A DNA stretch of 64,000 nucleotides from VAZQ01 sp050179645 (GCA_050179645.1 JBFXEX010000006.1:14257-78256), one strand, 5' to 3'; positions 25,597 through 35,351 are shown, counted from the stretch's first letter. A program made the numbers and translations. The notes: generated by a model not told the origin, from the sequence alone.

Positions 25597-26529
25597 CTAA
25601 CCGAACACCGCTCCTGGAGCAACAGAACTGCCGCGCAGGAATTCGTCGGCCTTCATTGCCTGGCGCCCGGACCGCTGCAATTCCAGGATACGCACGGCCC
25701 CTTCCCCGCACGCAACCGTCAAATGGTCGTCCAGCAAAGTGCCCGGCGGCCCATGGCCCTCTCCGCGCGTCGTGCGCAACACCTTGACGCGCTGCGTCGC
25801 GTCCCCAGTCATCGTGAACCAGGCGCCGGGAAACGGCGACAGCCCGCGGATATGATCGTGCACCCTGTTCCAGGACTGCGACCAGTCGATGTGGGTCTCG
25901 CTTTTGTCGATCTTGGCCGCGTAGGTCACGCCCGTCTCGGGCTGCGGCGTGAACGTCAATGTCGAGCGTTCGATCGCGCTCAGCGCCCGCGCCATCAAGT
26001 CGGCGCCAAGGCGGGCGAGTTCATCGTGCAGTTCCCCCGCCGTCATGTCGGCGCCGATGGTCACCCGCTCCACCATCCCCATGGCGCCGGTATCCAGCCC
26101 CTGGTCCATCTTCATCACGGTCACGCCGGTCTCGCGGTCGCCTGCCATAATCGCCCGGTTGATCGGCGCCGCCCCGCGCCAGCGCGGCAGTAGGGAGGCA
26201 TGCAGGTTGAAGGCGCCCAGCGGGAACGCATCGAGGATCGCCGGCGGCAGGATGAGCCCGTAGGCAACCACCACGGCCGCCTGCGCATCGTGCGCCTGCA
26301 TCGCGGCAGCAGCATCTTCCGACCTCAGAGTCGCAGGCGTCAGCATGTTGAGGCCGAGGCGGCGGGCTTCGCGCTCGACCGCGCTCGGCGTCAGTTCCAT
26401 GCCACGGCGGCCCGCCGGTTTCGGCGCGCGGGTATAAACCGCGGCCACGTCATGCCCCCGGCCGACGATCTCGACCAGCGTCGGCACCGCGAACTCCGGC
26501 GTGCCCATGAAGACGAGGCGTAAGGGCAT
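25597..26529 (-). CDS. fmt: Methionyl-tRNA formyltransferase
   Basis: The product is 310 residues. The N-terminal formyltransferase domain opens with LRLVFMGTPEFAVPTL and contains NLHASLLPRWRGAAPI, with the catalytic Asn and His and the tRNA-binding SLLPRWRG segment. It formylates initiator Met-tRNA from 10-formyl-tetrahydrofolate. It sits between def and truA, the usual order, and pairs with deformylase. Confidence 0.97.
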   Translation of the reverse strand: MPLRLVFMGTPEFAVPTLVEIVGRGHDVAAVYTRAPKPAGRRGMELTPSAVEREARRLGLNMLTPATLRSEDAAAAMQAHDAQAAVVVAYGLILPPAILDAFPLGAFNLHASLLPRWRGAAPINRAIMAGDRETGVTVMKMDQGLDTGAMGMVERVTIGADMTAGELHDELARLGADLMARALSAIERSTLTFTPQPETGVTYAAKIDKSETHIDWSQSWNRVHDHIRGLSPFPGAWFTMTGDATQRVKVLRTTRGEGHGPPGTLLDDHLTVACGEGAVRILELQRSGRQAMKADEFLRGSSVAPGAVFG

Positions 26530-26633
26530 GTTAGGGCGTCACCGGGCGCGCCTGGATTTGAGCCGGCGCCAAGACGCGGGTTTGGCGCGACATTCGGACC
26601 CCAGTCGGTGCCGAGTGCGCCCGCCCGGCGTCA

Positions 26634-27152
26634 TCACTCCGCCGCGGCCCGCTTGGCGGCCTTCACGAATTTCTTCAGAACGCGATCACGCTTAAGCTTC
26701 GACAGGTAGTCGATGAACAAGACACCATTCAGGTGATCGACCTCGTGTTGAAGGCACCTGGCGAGGAGTCCGTTCGCCTCGATCTCCTGCGATTTCCCGC
26801 CGAGATCAAGGTAACGCACCCGGATCTGCTCCGGCCGCTCCACGTCGTCGTAATATTCCGGGATCGAGAGACACCCCTCCTCGTGGATCGTCTTCTCTTC
26901 AGAGACGCCAAGAAGCTCCGGATTGATGAAGACCTGCGGATTCTTCGGCTCTTCTTTCTTGGCGACGTCGATCGTGACGATGCGCTGCGGCGCGCCGACC
27001 TGGATCGCCGCAAGGCCGACGCCGGGCGCGTCGTACATGGTCTCGAACATATCGTCGACCAGCCGGCGGACGTCGGCGGTGATCTTCTTCACCGGCTCCG
27101 AGACCAGCCGCAACCGCTTGTCGGGAAGAATGAGAATCTCGCGCAGTGCCAT
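26634..27152 (-). CDS. def: Peptide deformylase
   Basis: The product is 172 residues. All three deformylase motifs are present: GVGLAAIQ (44-51), EGCLS with metal ligand C94, and HEVDH with H136, E137 and H140. It removes the formyl group from the N-terminus of new proteins. It is first in the def-fmt-truA series and divergent from rmuC. Confidence 0.97.
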   Translation of the reverse strand: MALREILILPDKRLRLVSEPVKKITADVRRLVDDMFETMYDAPGVGLAAIQVGAPQRIVTIDVAKKEEPKNPQVFINPELLGVSEEKTIHEEGCLSIPEYYDDVERPEQIRVRYLDLGGKSQEIEANGLLARCLQHEVDHLNGVLFIDYLSKLKRDRVLKKFVKAAKRAAAE

Positions 27153-27287
27153 GGCGGCGATGTAAGGGCTCGCACAAACGCGGTCAATCCGGTCCGAGGC
27201 GTGCGTCCCTTCCCCCTCCTCAATTTGCTCTCGTTGATTTTCCGTTCACTTTCTGTTCTTATGATCGAATCGATGTAGGGTGGCACG

Positions 27288-28460
27288 ATGTCTGACACTG
27301 AATCGAGCCTGGCGGTCATCGCGGCGGTCGCCCTGACCGTCCTGGTGGCGCTGGCGTTGGTCACGGTGGCGATCGTGCGAACGATGCGCCAACGCGACCG
27401 CGAGGCTGCCGAACGCCAGATGGCCGAGGTTGCGCGGCTCCAGGCCGAGACCTCAATGCGGATCGAGATGATGCGGGACATGCTGGCCGGCCGCCAGAAT
27501 GAGCTCTCGCTCAGTGTCAGCGCGGGACAGGCCGAGCTGGCGCGAGCGGTCCACGAGCGGCTCGATTCGGTGACGCACCACCTCAGCCACTCGATGACGG
27601 CGACCCGGCAGCACACCGTTGAGAGCCTGCAGAAGCTCAACGAGCGACTGGTGTCGATCGACAGCGCGCAGAAGAACATCACCGATCTCGCCTCGCAGGT
27701 CACGTCGTTGCAAAGCGTGCTCAGCAACAAGCAGGCGCGCGGCGCGTTCGGTCAGGGCCGGATGGAAATTATCGTCCAGGACGGCCTGCCGAAGGGGTGT
27801 TTCGAATTCCAATACACCTTGCCGAACAAGAGCCGGCCCGATTGCGTCGTGTTCCTGCCGGACGGACGGCCGCTGGCTATTGACGCCAAATTTCCGCTCG
27901 AAGCGGTTACCGCCTTCAAGGAGGCGGAGAGCGACGATGCGCGCAAGCACGCCGGCGTCCGCCTGCGCCAGGATGTCGGCCGGCATGTCAGCGACATCGC
28001 CCACAAGTACCTGATCCCCGGCGAGACGCAGGACATGGCGCTGATGTTCGTGCCGTCGGAGTCGGTCTACGCCGAACTGCACGACGCCTTCGACGACCTG
28101 TTCCAGAAGGCGTACCGCGCCAAGGTCATCATCGTCTCGCCTTCGCTCCTGATGCTGGCCATTCATGTCATCCAGCAGATCCAGCGGGACGCGCGGATGC
28201 GGGAGGCGGCCGACAAGATCCACGCCGAGGTCGGCCACCTGATGGACGACATCGAACGGCTGCACAGCCGTGTGCTCAACCTGCAACGGCACTTCGGCCA
28301 GGCCAACGAAGACGTCCGGCAGATTTTGATCTCGGCCGAGAAGGTCGAGAAACGCGCCACCCGCATCCGCGAGGTCGAGTTCGACGGCGACGCGTCCGAC
28401 GCCGGCGATCCTTCAGTCATTCCCGCTCCGATGGTCCGCAAGCTGCAGGCGGGGGAGTAG
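27288..28460 (+). CDS. rmuC: DNA recombination protein RmuC
   Basis: The product is 390 residues. One N-terminal membrane helix (about residues 8-30) is followed by a long coiled coil (about 35-140) and then the RmuC core around SRPDCVVFLPDGRPLAIDAKFP. That core has the acidic residues and lysine of a PD-(D/E)xK-type nuclease fold. RmuC proteins limit inverted-repeat recombination. It is divergent from def, with about 135 bp between the starts. Confidence 0.94.
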   Translation: MSDTESSLAVIAAVALTVLVALALVTVAIVRTMRQRDREAAERQMAEVARLQAETSMRIEMMRDMLAGRQNELSLSVSAGQAELARAVHERLDSVTHHLSHSMTATRQHTVESLQKLNERLVSIDSAQKNITDLASQVTSLQSVLSNKQARGAFGQGRMEIIVQDGLPKGCFEFQYTLPNKSRPDCVVFLPDGRPLAIDAKFPLEAVTAFKEAESDDARKHAGVRLRQDVGRHVSDIAHKYLIPGETQDMALMFVPSESVYAELHDAFDDLFQKAYRAKVIIVSPSLLMLAIHVIQQIQRDARMREAADKIHAEVGHLMDDIERLHSRVLNLQRHFGQANEDVRQILISAEKVEKRATRIREVEFDGDASDAGDPSVIPAPMVRKLQAGE

Positions 28461-28638
28461 ACCTGTAGCTCCAGGTCCCGGCCTGCGCTGAGGGGCCTGA
28501 ACGGGAATTCTCCAACAGGTGCCGCGCCTTGCACCCGTCCGCTCATGTCAGCGGCGGGCAAAGGTGCCGATCTTATTTCACCGCAATCGCGTGCAAGACC
28601 TTGCGGCGCTTGTTCGATCGACTGGGGGCTTACTCCGC

Positions 28639-30012
28639 ATGACTGTCTCGCCCGAGACCGCCCCGGCCCGCCCGGGCTTCGCCGATACGCTCGCGGTCTA
28701 CCTCAAGCCGCGCGTGCTGATCGTGCTCTTCCTCGGCTTTTCGGCCGGTCTTCCGCTTGCTCTGTCCGGTTCGACGCTCCTGGTGTGGATGACCGAGGCG
28801 AAGGTCGACCTCGGCACCATCGGGCTGTTCGCGCTGGTCGGCACGCCGTACACCATCAAATTCCTGTGGGCTCCGGTCGTCGATGCCCTCGATATCCCCT
28901 TCTTCGGCCGTCTTCTCGGCCGCAGAAGAGGCTGGCTTATCGCTTCGCAGTTCTTCCTGATCGCTTCCATCGTCTTCCTCGCATTCTGCGATCCCGCTCT
29001 TACGCCCTGGCTGGTCGCGCTCGGCGCCCTCCTGATCGCCACCGCCTCGGCGACCCAGGACATCGTCATCGACGCCTTCCGCATCGAGAGCCTGCCCAAG
29101 GACGAGCAGGCCTCCGGCATGGCGTCGTACGTTGCGGCCTACCGGATCGGCATGCTGGCCTCGACCGCGGGCGCCCTTTTCCTGGTCACCGAATTCGAAG
29201 GTCTGGGGTTCGGCAGGCACGACGCCTGGACCGCCAGCTACCTGACGATGGCGGCGCTGGTGGTGGTCGGCATGGTCACCACGCTGATCGCGACCGAACC
29301 GGAAAAGTCCGCCGCCGCGGCCGCCAACCACGCCGCGCATGCCGGCGAGAACCCGCTGCGGCGCGTTGCCATCGCGGCCTATGGCGCGTTCTCCGAATTC
29401 CTCACCCGCGACGCGGCCATCGTCGTGCTCGCCTTCGTGGTGCTCTACAAGCTTTGCGATGCCTTCGCCGGCACGATGACGGCGCCGTTCGTCATCGACC
29501 TCGGATTTTCGCGCAATGACTACGCCGCGATCGTCAAGGTCGTCGGCCTTGCCGCCACGCTGATTGGCGGCTTCGCTGGCGGCGCGCTGGCAGTGGCTTA
29601 CCCGCTCGCCACCTGCCTCTGGATCGGCGCGCTGCTGCAGTTGGCGTCGAACTTCGTCTTCACCTGGCAGGCGCTGATCGGCGTCAAGGTGTGGGCGCTG
29701 ACCTTGACGATCATCGTCGAGAACTTCACCGGCGCGATCGGCACGGTTATCTTCGTCGCCTACCTGTCGGCGCTGTGCCAGAGCCCGTTGCACACCGCGA
29801 CGCAGTACGCGCTGCTTACCGCGCTCGCCGCGGTCGGCCGCACCTATATGTCGGCCGGCGCCGGCTTCGTCGCGGCCAGGACAGGCTGGCCGCTGTTCTT
29901 CATCATCAGCGCGACGACCGCATTGCCGAGCCTCGTGCTGCTCGCCTGGCTGCAGCAGCGCGGCCATTTCGCGTCGCTGGGCAAGCCGGTGCTGATCAGG
30001 GCCGAGGACTGA
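28639..30012 (+). CDS. ampG: AmpG-like muropeptide MFS transporter
   Basis: The product is 457 residues from the ATG at 28639. An ATG at 28519 would add 40 non-conserved residues. It has about 12-14 membrane spans, the opening FLGFSAGLPLALSGSTLLVWM and then GTPYTIKFLWAPVVDAL, both typical of AmpG. It imports anhydro-muropeptides released during wall turnover, feeding peptidoglycan recycling and, where present, beta-lactamase induction. Confidence 0.93.
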   Translation: MTVSPETAPARPGFADTLAVYLKPRVLIVLFLGFSAGLPLALSGSTLLVWMTEAKVDLGTIGLFALVGTPYTIKFLWAPVVDALDIPFFGRLLGRRRGWLIASQFFLIASIVFLAFCDPALTPWLVALGALLIATASATQDIVIDAFRIESLPKDEQASGMASYVAAYRIGMLASTAGALFLVTEFEGLGFGRHDAWTASYLTMAALVVVGMVTTLIATEPEKSAAAAANHAAHAGENPLRRVAIAAYGAFSEFLTRDAAIVVLAFVVLYKLCDAFAGTMTAPFVIDLGFSRNDYAAIVKVVGLAATLIGGFAGGALAVAYPLATCLWIGALLQLASNFVFTWQALIGVKVWALTLTIIVENFTGAIGTVIFVAYLSALCQSPLHTATQYALLTALAAVGRTYMSAGAGFVAARTGWPLFFIISATTALPSLVLLAWLQQRGHFASLGKPVLIRAED

Positions 30013-30088
30013 CGCCAAGACCGGTAGGCGGCACCGGCACCATCTCAGACTCATACGTTGCCGTCGCCTTGGAATCCCATTGCGGCTG

Positions 30089-31210
30089 CTACTGCGAGCG
30101 CAAAGGAACGGTCACCGCATCATAACCAAAGATCCAGGTCGGATCGGTTGGATGGCGCAGAAAACTGTTTTCGGCCGAAATTCGCTGCACCTTGCTGATG
30201 CGCGACTGGCGGGTTGCCCGGTAAAGCGCAAAAGCCTCCGAATGATCGTCCGACTGGAGAAGACATCGGGCCAGGATGGCCGCGTCTTCGATCGCCATCG
30301 CCGCACCGGAGGCCATGTAGGGCATCATGGCATGGCAGGCGTCGCCCAGCAGGACCAAGCGGCCCCTGCTCCACCGATCGATCGGCTCGATGTCCAGTAT
30401 CGGCCATCTGGTGAGCTCGGGCGCCGTTTCGATCACTTTGCGAACCTCGGGGTGAAAACCCTTGAAGGCATTCACGACCTCGTCCCGGGTGCAAAATTCC
30501 CAGGAGGCTTGCGAGTGCCATTCGCCTTTCGCGCTGGTCACGAGATAAATCTCGTTGCGCGATTGTTCGATGTAGTAAATGAGGATGTGGCTCTCGGGTC
30601 CCCACCATTTCGTACAGTTGCGCACGTCGATGCCGAGCAGCGCCGAAGGATAGATCGCCCGGTGCGCCACCGCGCCGGTGAAGCGAGACTTGCCCGCGCC
30701 GACGATCTTCTCGCGGACCTTTGAGTTCACGCCGTCTGCCCCGATGACAACGTCCGCCTCGACCACTGACCCATCGCCAAAAACCAGCCGCACCGCCTCG
30801 TCGCCCGGCTCTAACGCGGTAAGGCGCTTGTCAAAATGGACCGTCCCGGGCGCGACCTTTCCGAGGATCGCCGCATGCAGATCGTGGCGGTGAACGGTAA
30901 TATAGCTGGCGCCGTACTGCTCCTCCCCCGTGGCTCCGAGAGGCAATTCAAAGAGCACTTCGCCGGTGTCCCATTTGCGGCTGGTGAACGTATCGGGGTG
31001 GATGCCGATTTTGCTGAGCCCGCTTTCCGCATCGAGCCAACGGAGAACTTTCAAGACATTGGCCGAAACGTGAATGCCGGCGCCTAACCGTTCAAAACTG
31101 CGAGCCTGCTCATAAACCGTGACCGTGAAACCCTCGCGCTGCAACCAGGCGGCTACAGTGGCACCGCCAAGTCCGGCACCGATGACTGCGAAACGGGTCT
31201 CGCGCCTCAC
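30089..31210 (-). CDS. FAD-dependent monooxygenase (salicylate hydroxylase-like)
   Basis: I start at the GTG 31210, which has GGAGGGG upstream, giving 373 residues. The FAD motif GAGLGG (11-16), the DG motif GADGVNSKVR and the GD motif LLGDACHAMMPYMASGAAMAIEDA are all in place for a class A flavoprotein hydroxylase. It would hydroxylate an aromatic ring with NAD(P)H and oxygen. The neighbouring dioxygenase cluster suggests shared use in aromatic breakdown, with an undefined substrate such as salicylate, hydroxynicotinate or hydroxybenzoate. Confidence 0.9.
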   Translation of the reverse strand: MRRETRFAVIGAGLGGATVAAWLQREGFTVTVYEQARSFERLGAGIHVSANVLKVLRWLDAESGLSKIGIHPDTFTSRKWDTGEVLFELPLGATGEEQYGASYITVHRHDLHAAILGKVAPGTVHFDKRLTALEPGDEAVRLVFGDGSVVEADVVIGADGVNSKVREKIVGAGKSRFTGAVAHRAIYPSALLGIDVRNCTKWWGPESHILIYYIEQSRNEIYLVTSAKGEWHSQASWEFCTRDEVVNAFKGFHPEVRKVIETAPELTRWPILDIEPIDRWSRGRLVLLGDACHAMMPYMASGAAMAIEDAAILARCLLQSDDHSEAFALYRATRQSRISKVQRISAENSFLRHPTDPTWIFGYDAVTVPLRSQ

Positions 31211-31426
31211 CCTGGGTCCCCTCCACTGACGACTCTGCACTGCTCGAACGTCACGCCTCACGCCTGACCTGCAATATCGCACCGGGCGCAAACGCGACAA
31301 GTGCAGCCGATGCAGTGCAGGCGTACGGCTTCAAGGCCGGCGACATCGCGTCGATCATTCCGGCAGGCCTGCCCTTCGCAGGCCGTCCGCGAACATGGCG
31401 AGATCTTCCGGCCGGCGTAGCGGGAT

Positions 31427-31444
31427 CCGATCCTCTAGGATCGG
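31427..31444 (-). terminator. Short hairpin after the Gfo/Idh gene
   Basis: CCGATC (31427-31432) and GATCGG (31439-31444) form a perfect short stem with a 6-nt loop, 14 bp past the stop codon of the minus-strand oxidoreductase gene. There is no T tract, so it may be a weak terminator or an mRNA-protecting hairpin. Confidence 0.4.
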
Positions 31445-31458
31445 AGGCAATCTGCTTG

Positions 31459-32640
31459 TCAGACCACGACCTCCCGCCGCTCGCGGGCGGATTGCAGGAT
31501 CGCCAGCGCGGTGGCGAGGGTCGCGCGGCCGAAGCGCGCATCATGCAAGGGCGCGCGTCCGTGCCGTACCGCGCCGTAGAGATCGTCGAGCACCTCGCGA
31601 CGGCCCGGCACGCCGGTACGCTGGGGCAGCGCAACTTCACGCACACCGTCGCGACCGTAGATCAGGACGCCATCCCTGGAGGCCCGCAGGTCGGCCTCCG
31701 CGCAGGTGACGATCATGGCGCCGAAATGCGGCTGGTGCGCCGGCGGCTCGTAGGCCCGCGCCCCCAACGCGAAGTTCCGCACCCGCAGCGCTGCCTCGTC
31801 CTCGTTGCGGCCGAGCAAGGCGCGGCGCGCGGCGCCGTGCTGATCGGCAGCCTTTGGTGCGCCGCTTTCGGCGATCCAGAAGTGAAATTCGTCGGCGTCG
31901 AAGTGATCGTAACCCGAATAGGTGATGGTCGCCGCCGCCCCGCTTTCGTATTGCAGCAGCGCCGACGCCAGGCCCTCGGTCGGGCGCGAGGGATCGAGTT
32001 GCTGCGCAATCGCCCGTACCGAACGGATGTCGCCGCCGAGGACCCGAAGCGTATCGATCTGATGCGGGACCTGATTGAACAGGATGCCGCCGCCGCGCGC
32101 GGTGTCGAGCTCTTCGGGCCGCCGCGGGCGATAGATGAAATTGGTGTAATTCCACATCGCCACGAGGCCGAGCGGACCGACGTCGCCGGAGCGGACGATC
32201 TTACGCATCTCGCGGACCGCCGGATCAAAGCCGTGGGTGTGCCCGACGATCAGATGCACCTTGTTGCGGTCGACCGCTTCGACGATCGCATCGCAGTCCT
32301 CAAGCGTCAGCGCCAGCGGCTTCTCGACGACGACGTGCTTGCCGCACTCGGCGGCCAGGATCGCGTGCTCGCGATGAAACTGGTGGGGCGTGGCGATGTA
32401 GACCGCCTCGACGTCCGCGCGTTCGCACACCTGCCGGGCGTCTTCGAACGCCGCCGCCCCGAAATCGCGCGCAAATGCAGCCCGCGGATCAGGCTGCGGG
32501 TCGGCCGCCGCGACGATCCGGATGCCCGGATGCAAGGCGGCGGCATGGACCATGACGGCGCCGGCCATGCCAAGCCCGACGATGCCGAGCGCCACGGGCG
32601 CGGCGAAATCGTAAGGATTGTCGGGGCTTCCCGGGTTCAT
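31459..32640 (-). CDS. Gfo/Idh/MocA-family NAD(P)-dependent oxidoreductase
   Basis: The product is 393 residues. The N-terminal Rossmann domain begins GIVGLGMAGAVMVHA. The catalytic lysine is expected in VEKPLALTLEDC, and DPAVREMRKIV and a large C-terminal beta-sheet domain follow. The gene is divergent from the Rieske dioxygenase genes, with only about 110 bp between starts. Some members of this family act as dehydrogenases in phthalate-type pathways after ring dihydroxylation. A cis-dihydrodiol or carboxylated diol dehydrogenase role is therefore reasonable but inferred. Confidence 0.9.
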   Translation of the reverse strand: MNPGSPDNPYDFAAPVALGIVGLGMAGAVMVHAAALHPGIRIVAAADPQPDPRAAFARDFGAAAFEDARQVCERADVEAVYIATPHQFHREHAILAAECGKHVVVEKPLALTLEDCDAIVEAVDRNKVHLIVGHTHGFDPAVREMRKIVRSGDVGPLGLVAMWNYTNFIYRPRRPEELDTARGGGILFNQVPHQIDTLRVLGGDIRSVRAIAQQLDPSRPTEGLASALLQYESGAAATITYSGYDHFDADEFHFWIAESGAPKAADQHGAARRALLGRNEDEAALRVRNFALGARAYEPPAHQPHFGAMIVTCAEADLRASRDGVLIYGRDGVREVALPQRTGVPGRREVLDDLYGAVRHGRAPLHDARFGRATLATALAILQSARERREVVV

Positions 32641-32750
32641 GTCTGCCCTGCAAACCGGCCCGGACCGGACCGCTTGTGAATTATACTATGTTGAGTTAGA
32701 TTAGTAATTGTCAAATTCAAAAATGATCCGCCTCCCAGAGAGGAGCCTGC
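32641..32750. promoter_or_regulatory. AT-rich divergent control region of the dioxygenase cluster
   Basis: About 45 bp (32678-32725) are clearly AT-rich against the GC-rich background and hold an imperfect dyad, AATTATACTA versus TTAGTAATT. A good ribosome site (GAGAGGAG) leads into the dioxygenase ATG. This is the natural place for divergent promoters and for binding of the IclR regulator encoded downstream. The site itself is inference. Confidence 0.5.
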
Positions 32751-34028
32751 ATGCAAGCAACCACCGCGCCGTTCGTCGTCGAGAACCGCGACGAAAACAC
32801 CTTCATGATCAATCGTGAAGTCTTCGTCTCCGAGGACCTGCTCAAGCGCGAGTGGGAGCGCATCTTCAGGACCTGCTGGATCTATGTCGGCCACGCCTCG
32901 GAGCTGAAGAACCCGGGCGACTTCCGCACCCGCCAGATCGCCGGCCGGCCGATCATCTTCTGCCGCGACCAGGCCGGCGAGGTCCGGGCGATGCTGAACG
33001 TCTGCAGCCACCGCGGCGCGATGGTCTGCCGCGAACGCGAGGGCAACACCCGCGGCTTCTATTGCATGTACCACGGCTGGACCTTCAATCCGGACGGCAG
33101 TTTGCGCGCGGTGCCGGGCATCGAAGACTACGGCCCGAAGTTCGACCGCGTCGGACACGGCCTGAAGAACGTGCCGCGCTTCGAATCCTATCGCGATTTC
33201 TGGTTCCTCAACTTCGATCCGGACGCCGTGCCGCTCACCGACTATCTGGCGGGAGCGAAGGACTACATCGACCTCGTGGTCGATCAGTCGCCGTCGGGCC
33301 GGATGGAGATCATCACCGGCACGCAGGAATACGAGATCAGGGCGAACTGGAAGCTCCTGGTCGAGAACTCGGTCGACGACTATCACATCATCGCCACGCA
33401 CACGACGTGGATCCAGTACATGATCAACTCGGGCGTCAACATGAAGCGTCCGAAGGGCCAGCTTCTGCCGTCGAAGGGCAAGGGCATCGACCTCGGCAAC
33501 GGCCACCTGACGATCGACAACCCGAACTATCGCGGACGGCCGGTGGCGGCCTGGATCTCGGTCTATGGCGAGGACGCCAAGGACGACATCGCGCAGATGC
33601 GCGCCGAACTGGAGCAGCGCCTCGGCCCGGCGCGCGCCGAGCGCGTCGCCAACACCAACCGCAATCTCGCGATCTTCCCGAACCTCGTCATCAACGACGG
33701 TTCCTCGGTGACGGTGCGCAGCTTCCAGCCGGTCGCTCCCGATCGCATGAAGGTGACGGCCTGGGCGCTCGGCACAGCCGAGGAAACGAAAGAGCAGCGC
33801 GCGCGCCGGCTGCACGCGTTCCTGACCTTCTATGGCCCCGGCGGCTTCGCCACCCCCGACGACGTCGCGGCGCTGGAATCCGCGCAGCAGTGCTACGCGG
33901 CCCACAGGGAAACGCACTGGAACGATCTCTCGCGGGGGATGCACAAGCCGCCTGACCAGCAGCTCGACACCGACGAGGCCCACATCCGCTGCTTCTGGCG
34001 GCGCTGGTCGCAACTGATGGAGGCGTGA
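32751..34028 (+). CDS. Aromatic ring-hydroxylating dioxygenase, alpha (Rieske) subunit
   Basis: The product is 425 residues. The Rieske [2Fe-2S] ligands are C85, H87, C105 and H108 (CSHRGAMVC and FYCMYHGWTF). The mononuclear iron histidines are H212 and H217 in DDYHIIATHTTW. The catalytic pocket is formed by the C-terminal domain. It would insert both atoms of oxygen into an aromatic ring together with the beta subunit directly downstream. No ferredoxin or reductase gene is next to it, so electron transfer must come from elsewhere. Benzoate, anthranilate, biphenyl-type and phthalate-type substrates are all possible. Confidence 0.93.
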   Translation: MQATTAPFVVENRDENTFMINREVFVSEDLLKREWERIFRTCWIYVGHASELKNPGDFRTRQIAGRPIIFCRDQAGEVRAMLNVCSHRGAMVCREREGNTRGFYCMYHGWTFNPDGSLRAVPGIEDYGPKFDRVGHGLKNVPRFESYRDFWFLNFDPDAVPLTDYLAGAKDYIDLVVDQSPSGRMEIITGTQEYEIRANWKLLVENSVDDYHIIATHTTWIQYMINSGVNMKRPKGQLLPSKGKGIDLGNGHLTIDNPNYRGRPVAAWISVYGEDAKDDIAQMRAELEQRLGPARAERVANTNRNLAIFPNLVINDGSSVTVRSFQPVAPDRMKVTAWALGTAEETKEQRARRLHAFLTFYGPGGFATPDDVAALESAQQCYAAHRETHWNDLSRGMHKPPDQQLDTDEAHIRCFWRRWSQLMEA

Positions 34029-34031
34029 CCG

Positions 34032-34535
34032 ATGGGCGCTCCCGATTCGCTCCGCGCCACGACGCCAACCGAAGTCGAGCAGTTCCTCTACCGCGAGGCC
34101 GAATTGCTCGATGGCTGGCAACTGGACGACTGGCTGAAGCTGCTGACCGACGACGCCTCGTACTACGTGCCGCCGACCGACAAGCCGGAGGCGAGCCACG
34201 AGGAAGCGTTGTTCATCATCGCTGATGACGCCGTGCGCCTGAAGGAGCGCGTGATCCGCCTCAAGGATCCGAGCTGCCACGTCGAATACCCGCCGTCGCG
34301 CACGCGGCGGCTGGTGACCAATGTGCGGGTCAACGACCGGCCGGACGGCACGATCGGGGTCAAGGCGAACTTCGTCGTCTACCGAAACCGTCGCGGCGGC
34401 GACAAGCGCACCTTCACCGGTGAGTACCGCTACATCCTGCATCGCCAGGACGGCGAGCTGCGCATCCATGAGCGGCGCGCGATCCTCGACGCTCAGGAGC
34501 TCGGAGAACTCGGCTCGGTCAGCTTCATTCTTTAG
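34032..34535 (+). CDS. Aromatic ring-hydroxylating dioxygenase, beta subunit
   Basis: The product is 167 residues with the NTF2-like fold of the small subunits: EVEQFLYREAELLDGWQLDDWLKLL, then HVEYPPSRTRRLVTNVRV and KRTFTGEYRYILHRQDGELRIHER. It packs against the alpha subunit to form the a3b3 hexamer. It starts three bases after the alpha stop codon, so the two are cotranslated. Confidence 0.92.
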   Translation: MGAPDSLRATTPTEVEQFLYREAELLDGWQLDDWLKLLTDDASYYVPPTDKPEASHEEALFIIADDAVRLKERVIRLKDPSCHVEYPPSRTRRLVTNVRVNDRPDGTIGVKANFVVYRNRRGGDKRTFTGEYRYILHRQDGELRIHERRAILDAQELGELGSVSFIL

Positions 34536-34553
34536 TCAGGCGGGAGAATCCCC

Positions 34554-35327
34554 GTGGACATCGAGACGAAAGAACGGCCGGAACAGCGCCACATCCAGTC
34601 GATCGAGATCGGCTTCCGGCTGATCCGCGTTCTCGCCGAGGCGGGCGGCAAGCTGCCGCTGAAGACGCTTTCGGCGCGGGCCGACATGCCGCCCGGCAAG
34701 GCGCACCTCTACCTCGTCAGCTTCATGCGCATCGGCCTCGTCGTGCAGGATGCCGCCACGATGCACTACGGCCTCGGCCCCTATGCGCTGCAACTCGGCG
34801 TCGCGGCGCTCCAGCAGATCAGCCTGCCCGACCTGGCGCGGGGACCGCTCGAAAAGCTCAACGCGCAATTCGAATTGCCGGCCTACCTATCCCTTTGGGG
34901 TCGCATGGGGCCGTTCATCGCCCTCAAGTTCGATGCCGACCTGCCGACGCCGTTCACCATCAAGGTGGGCTTCGTCTTTCCTCTGCTCAGCACCGCGACC
35001 GGCAACATCTTCCTCGCCCACATGCCCAAGCGCGAGACCGAGCCGCTGGTTGCGCGAGAAGGCACGCTCGACCCCGAGATGCTGGCGCGGCGCGACCAGA
35101 TCGTTGCCCAGGTGCGCAAGGACGGGCTCGCCATTTCGAAGGGACAGCTGTTCCGCGGATTTTCGGCGATCGCCGCGCCAATCTTCGACCATACCGGCAG
35201 CCTCGCGGGCAGCATTACGCTGCTTGGTATCGGCTCGCAGATCGATCGCTCGCCGGGAGGCCCCGTGGCGACACAAGTCCGTCAAGCGGCGCACAAACTC
35301 AGCCAGGAGCTGGGATGCCCGCAATGA
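34554..35327 (+). CDS. IclR-family transcriptional regulator
   Basis: The product is 257 residues, preceded by GGGAGA and read from GTG/ATG-like start context at 34554. An N-terminal winged helix-turn-helix (about 15-75) is followed by an effector-binding domain with HMPKRETEPL and SAIAAPIFDHTGSLAGSITLLG. IclR regulators respond to small aromatic or carboxylic acids. It lies just 18 bp after the dioxygenase beta gene, so it probably controls the cluster and is itself part of the operon. Confidence 0.93.
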   Translation: MDIETKERPEQRHIQSIEIGFRLIRVLAEAGGKLPLKTLSARADMPPGKAHLYLVSFMRIGLVVQDAATMHYGLGPYALQLGVAALQQISLPDLARGPLEKLNAQFELPAYLSLWGRMGPFIALKFDADLPTPFTIKVGFVFPLLSTATGNIFLAHMPKRETEPLVAREGTLDPEMLARRDQIVAQVRKDGLAISKGQLFRGFSAIAAPIFDHTGSLAGSITLLGIGSQIDRSPGGPVATQVRQAAHKLSQELGCPQ

Positions 35328-35351
35328 TCGGGACGACGATAACGTAAGGCT

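Noticed and set aside
32637..34469. 610-codon open frame on the minus strand across the dioxygenase genes
   Set aside because: It is the antisense shadow of a GC-rich gene pair with clear Rieske and beta-subunit motifs. The translated product is low-complexity Arg/Asp/Val-rich with no family resemblance.
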